In this document: in pieces, positions 4,940 through 7,293 of the stretch | Layout of the letters: each line of letters begins with the position of its first letter | How positions within the stretch are numbered: the stretch's first letter is position 1 | Assembly: GCA_002438545.1 (NCBI GenBank) | Contig: DJPK01000030.1 | Coordinates: forward strand, 1 to 7,293 | Direction of reading: 5' to 3' | Source of the DNA: Caryophanales bacterium UBA6414 | Lineage (GTDB): Bacteria > Bacillota_I > Bacilli_A > RF39 > UBA660 | Length of the DNA stretch: 7,293 bases | Notes under the pieces: model-generated | What the model was told of the DNA's origin: nothing | The model's input: the letters and a program-made list of their open reading frames with translations, nothing else | Database searches by the model: none | Translations under genes and position numbers: made by a program

Positions 4940-6844
4940 CTATCTACTTTTTCTATGTTCTTCAACCTCACTATAATTACCATTTTGCATATACTTATAT
5001 TCATGATAATTATCTCTACCAAAATGTCTATATACACTAGCCGGCATCTCCATACCTTTATTAAACTTTTTAGAATTAATAAGCATTATTCCAACACCAT
5101 TTATTTTAGCTGCTTTAACATCTTTACTAGTTATTTGATCAACACAATATAAAGCAATTCTTTTTAACTTAGGTATTTTAGAATCTATATCAGTATGTTC
5201 TCTACCTTTTTCTAATATTAATATTTCATTATAAAGTTTACTTTCATATAGCATCTCATCTGGCATTATTAACTGCTCTACTCTATTTGTTGCTTTATCA
5301 GTAAAACTAAATGGTTTATACATAGTATAAGAATCTCTTGGAAATATATGAACAACTTGTTCTGGATTTAAATCAGATGAATCATAAACAAACGTATCTG
5401 AATTATATGCCCCACCAAAAACAGATATACAACCATTACCAACTAAAGAATAAGAGTGCCCAACAGGTAACTTATCATCTGTCCTTATCCCAGTCTTAAC
5501 AAGCGCAAAGAAAGGATTATCTTCAATATTATAAACATCAACGCCATATTCTTGTGATAACTCATCATCTTTATAACCCTCTAATTCATCTTTAACCATT
5601 GCATAATCTTTTAAAGCTTCTCTGACTTTCTTTCTAGCAAATGCCATATCATCATAAAATACTTCTATCATATTATAATTTTTAAGCATATTATGTAATT
5701 CTATTTTTTCTTGATTTGATAAATTATCTATATTGGCTATTTGTTGATAAAGATATAATCTATCTTCTGGAATACTTATATTACCAGCATAATAAAAATC
5801 TAATAACTCTCTTAAATCATACATAATATTATAATAATTTTCTTCAAAATGATAATCTATTATATAGTCAGACTTTTTCTCATTTAATAATTTATTTATT
5901 AACTCAATTGCTTTATCATATTCTCCATCAGCTAAAAGCCTTCTAAGAACAAAATATTCATTCCCAAAAATATGCATTTCTTTACATAGCTTTCTAAAAA
6001 TATCATAATACTCATTAGAATTAGCATCTAAATTATATAACTTTGTAATCATATCTATTATATTTTTATAAGGTTCAATATAGCCAATACTTGATATAAG
6101 TTCTTCTTCTCTAACTTTAGCATATCTATTCAAAACAGATGGATCACCACAAAAATAAGTATCATTAATTAAAAATCTATATTCATATACATTTAAACTA
6201 TTCCATAAATGTTCTGCTACATTTTTATTAAGTAAATCAGATGATAAATAGAAAGTTGCTACATCACCACTAGTATATGAGACATCATTTCTCTTAGCCA
6301 TATCTTTAAATGCTAATTCCTTCCCGGCAGCAACTACTCTTCTAATTGATATATCATGTGATAATAAATCTATATTATATTTTTCAAGTATTTTTTTACC
6401 TAATAGTTCTGTATTTCTTTTAAACATTTCATATATTAAATCATTAGGATAATCAAATCTATCAATAAACTTCAACTTATAATCTCTACTAAAATAACTA
6501 ATTAACCTACTTATATAGTCAACATCTTTGTTAAGTTCAAAACATCTATTTACAATTAAATCACATACATTACTATCTAATACTGAAAGTGTTGCATAAT
6601 AACTAGAAATATCCGTATTTAAAAATAAATCTAAAAAATTATTATTATAAAATAATTCATTAGCATATTTAGACCAACTTAAAATATATGCTATTCTACC
6701 TTCAATATCATTATATTGTTTTAAATAATTAATACCTTCATCATCAAATACTTGAATTATATCTTCACTAGTATCATTACTTAAAAAATTTATAAAGTCC
6801 CCCTTACTTGAATTAATTATATCTTTTTTTCTATTACTATCCAT
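4940..6844 (-). CDS. Large uncharacterised protein: helical N-terminal region plus conserved-looking C-terminal alpha/beta domain
   Basis: A 634-residue protein that I cannot assign to a named family. There is no signal peptide or membrane span, so it is probably cytoplasmic. Residues 1 to about 430 are rich in Leu, Ile, Asn, Asp and Tyr with helical periodicity, possibly repeat-like. A second region, about 440-600, looks like a separate domain. It contains VGHSYSLVGNG (461-471), VVHIFPRDSYT (497-507), NRVEQLIMPDEML (520-532), LYNEILILE (537-545), then LKRIALYC (560-567) and AAKINGVGIMLIN (578-590), which reads like a Rossmann-type strand-helix-strand. I have an impression of similar C-terminal domains in hypothetical proteins of gut Firmicutes. 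The tail is charged (EVEEHRKSR). The start has a moderate GAGAGTGA site 4 nt upstream. It is the first gene of a probable operon with the flavodoxin; I see no terminator between them. Confidence 0.85.
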   Translation of the reverse strand: MDSNRKKDIINSSKGDFINFLSNDTSEDIIQVFDDEGINYLKQYNDIEGRIAYILSWSKYANELFYNNNFLDLFLNTDISSYYATLSVLDSNVCDLIVNRCFELNKDVDYISRLISYFSRDYKLKFIDRFDYPNDLIYEMFKRNTELLGKKILEKYNIDLLSHDISIRRVVAAGKELAFKDMAKRNDVSYTSGDVATFYLSSDLLNKNVAEHLWNSLNVYEYRFLINDTYFCGDPSVLNRYAKVREEELISSIGYIEPYKNIIDMITKLYNLDANSNEYYDIFRKLCKEMHIFGNEYFVLRRLLADGEYDKAIELINKLLNEKKSDYIIDYHFEENYYNIMYDLRELLDFYYAGNISIPEDRLYLYQQIANIDNLSNQEKIELHNMLKNYNMIEVFYDDMAFARKKVREALKDYAMVKDELEGYKDDELSQEYGVDVYNIEDNPFFALVKTGIRTDDKLPVGHSYSLVGNGCISVFGGAYNSDTFVYDSSDLNPEQVVHIFPRDSYTMYKPFSFTDKATNRVEQLIMPDEMLYESKLYNEILILEKGREHTDIDSKIPKLKRIALYCVDQITSKDVKAAKINGVGIMLINSKKFNKGMEMPASVYRHFGRDNYHEYKYMQNGNYSEVEEHRKSR

Positions 6845-6864
6845 TATATCACTCTCTTAAAGAT

Positions 6865-6898
6865 AGTATATCATATATAAATATAAATGCAAAGTCAG
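6865..6898 (-). promoter_or_regulatory. Probable promoter for the 634-residue gene and its operon
   Basis: Two overlapping minus-strand solutions exist, each with a 17-bp spacer: CTGACT (6898-6893) with TATGAT (6875-6870), and TTTGCA (6893-6888) with TATACT (6870-6865). Each has a 4/6 -35 and a 5/6 -10. Either would give a very short leader of about 14-19 nt containing the Shine-Dalgarno. I cannot decide which is used. Confidence 0.5.
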
Positions 6899-6945
6899 AT
6901 ACTTTACATTATTTAACACAAAAAGTATTGTATAATTAGTGCTAA

Positions 6946-7293
6946 TCAATTATACTTAATATAGATATATATTTCATAGACAACTATATAAGTCAAGTCG
7001 AAACAGATTCACTAAAAAGTGGTGCTACTAAAGTAAATAGTGCTTTTGCTGACAACGAAGCAGCTTTTAATAAAGTTAATTCTTTTGCAACAGGCTCTTG
7101 CACTTCACTAGCAAACTTTAAAACAGTTCTTGTAAATAAATTTAATGAATATACTATGCATAAAACAATAATATGTAATAAACTAAATGAATGTGCTGAT
7201 AATTTAATTGAAATAGATAATCTAATAGGAAATAGTGTTTCAACTACTCTTGCTAATGCTGATAGCCTTGAATTCACAAGTATAGAAGGTCAA
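6946..7293 (+). CDS. Partial plus-strand ORF running off the window; LXG/WXG100-like helical protein; start codon not identifiable
   Basis: An open frame of 116 codons with no stop, running through the last base. Coding character is clear: many codons begin with G (GCT, GAT, GAA, GTT, GGT), and the product (QVETDSLKSGATKVNSAFA..., then SLANFKTVLVNKFNE...) reads as a polar helical protein. Its shape resembles the N-terminal region of LXG/WXG100-type secreted proteins: two helices joined by a short ATGSCTSL turn. No Trp-x-Gly is present. The frame closes upstream at TAA (6943-6945). The only in-frame ATG is at 7156, deep inside the helical region and without a Shine-Dalgarno. ATA codons at 6961 or 6967 sit where an ATG would be expected. 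Either the 5' end has decayed, an unusual start is used, or the sequence has an error. A TATAAT at 6931-6936 lacks a good -35. Confidence 0.55.

Noticed and set aside
4955..5152. Plus-strand open frame of 65 codons
   Set aside because: Antisense shadow of the 3' end of the 634-residue gene; the hydrophobic Ile/Thr-rich product is what AT-rich antisense sequence gives.
6887..6916. Short plus-strand ATG frame (ATGCAAAGT...) as a possible leader or start for the right-edge ORF
   Set aside because: It stops after nine codons, is in a different frame from the right-edge ORF, and overlaps the minus-strand promoter.
6903..6936. TTTACA plus TATAAT as a plus-strand promoter for the right-edge ORF
   Set aside because: The spacer would be 22 bp, too long for a sigma-A promoter, and no extended -10 is present.
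6993..7277. Minus-strand open frame of 94 codons
   Set aside because: The plus strand has the better codon pattern here (G at first positions, polar helical product). The minus product is Leu/Ser-rich without motifs, and the frame has no Shine-Dalgarno.

Overview
The window is about 7.3 kb of very AT-rich DNA, roughly 25-30% G+C by eye. It is densely coded, with short intergenic gaps, canonical sigma-A type promoters, purine-rich Shine-Dalgarno sites and intrinsic terminators. RNase J, a Gram-positive style UMP kinase, a DUF1653 protein and an endolysin-like amidase all point to a low-GC Firmicutes chromosome. My best guess is an uncultured gut Bacilli/Mollicutes-related lineage, but this is inference. 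All seven complete genes stop with TAA or TAG, and the Trp codons I checked are TGG, so nothing suggests a non-standard code.

Layout from left to right: (1) a minus-strand N-acetylmuramoyl-L-alanine amidase with an SH3-like domain, a charged linker and a hydrophobic/cationic C-terminal helix; (2) a 197-bp divergent intergenic region with a promoter for each direction; (3) the only complete plus-strand gene, ribonuclease J; (4) a bidirectional terminator; (5) a minus-strand single-pass membrane protein of unknown function; (6) a minus-strand monocistronic pyrH with its own promoter and terminator; (7) a probable minus-strand operon of three genes: a 634-residue uncharacterised protein, a small flavodoxin and a DUF1653 protein; (8) a promoter region; (9) at the right edge, a plus-strand open frame that runs off the window, looks like an LXG/WXG100-type helical protein and has no recognisable start codon or ribosome binding site.

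The genes do not form one pathway. RNase J (RNA processing and decay) and UMP kinase (pyrimidine nucleotide synthesis) are housekeeping genes. The amidase, the membrane-anchored protein and the right-edge ORF look like envelope or secreted-protein genes. The least explained parts are the C-terminal domain of the 634-residue protein and the start-less ORF at the right end. The rest is ordinary, compact chromosome, and I saw no CRISPR array, tRNA, rRNA, transposase or integrase.
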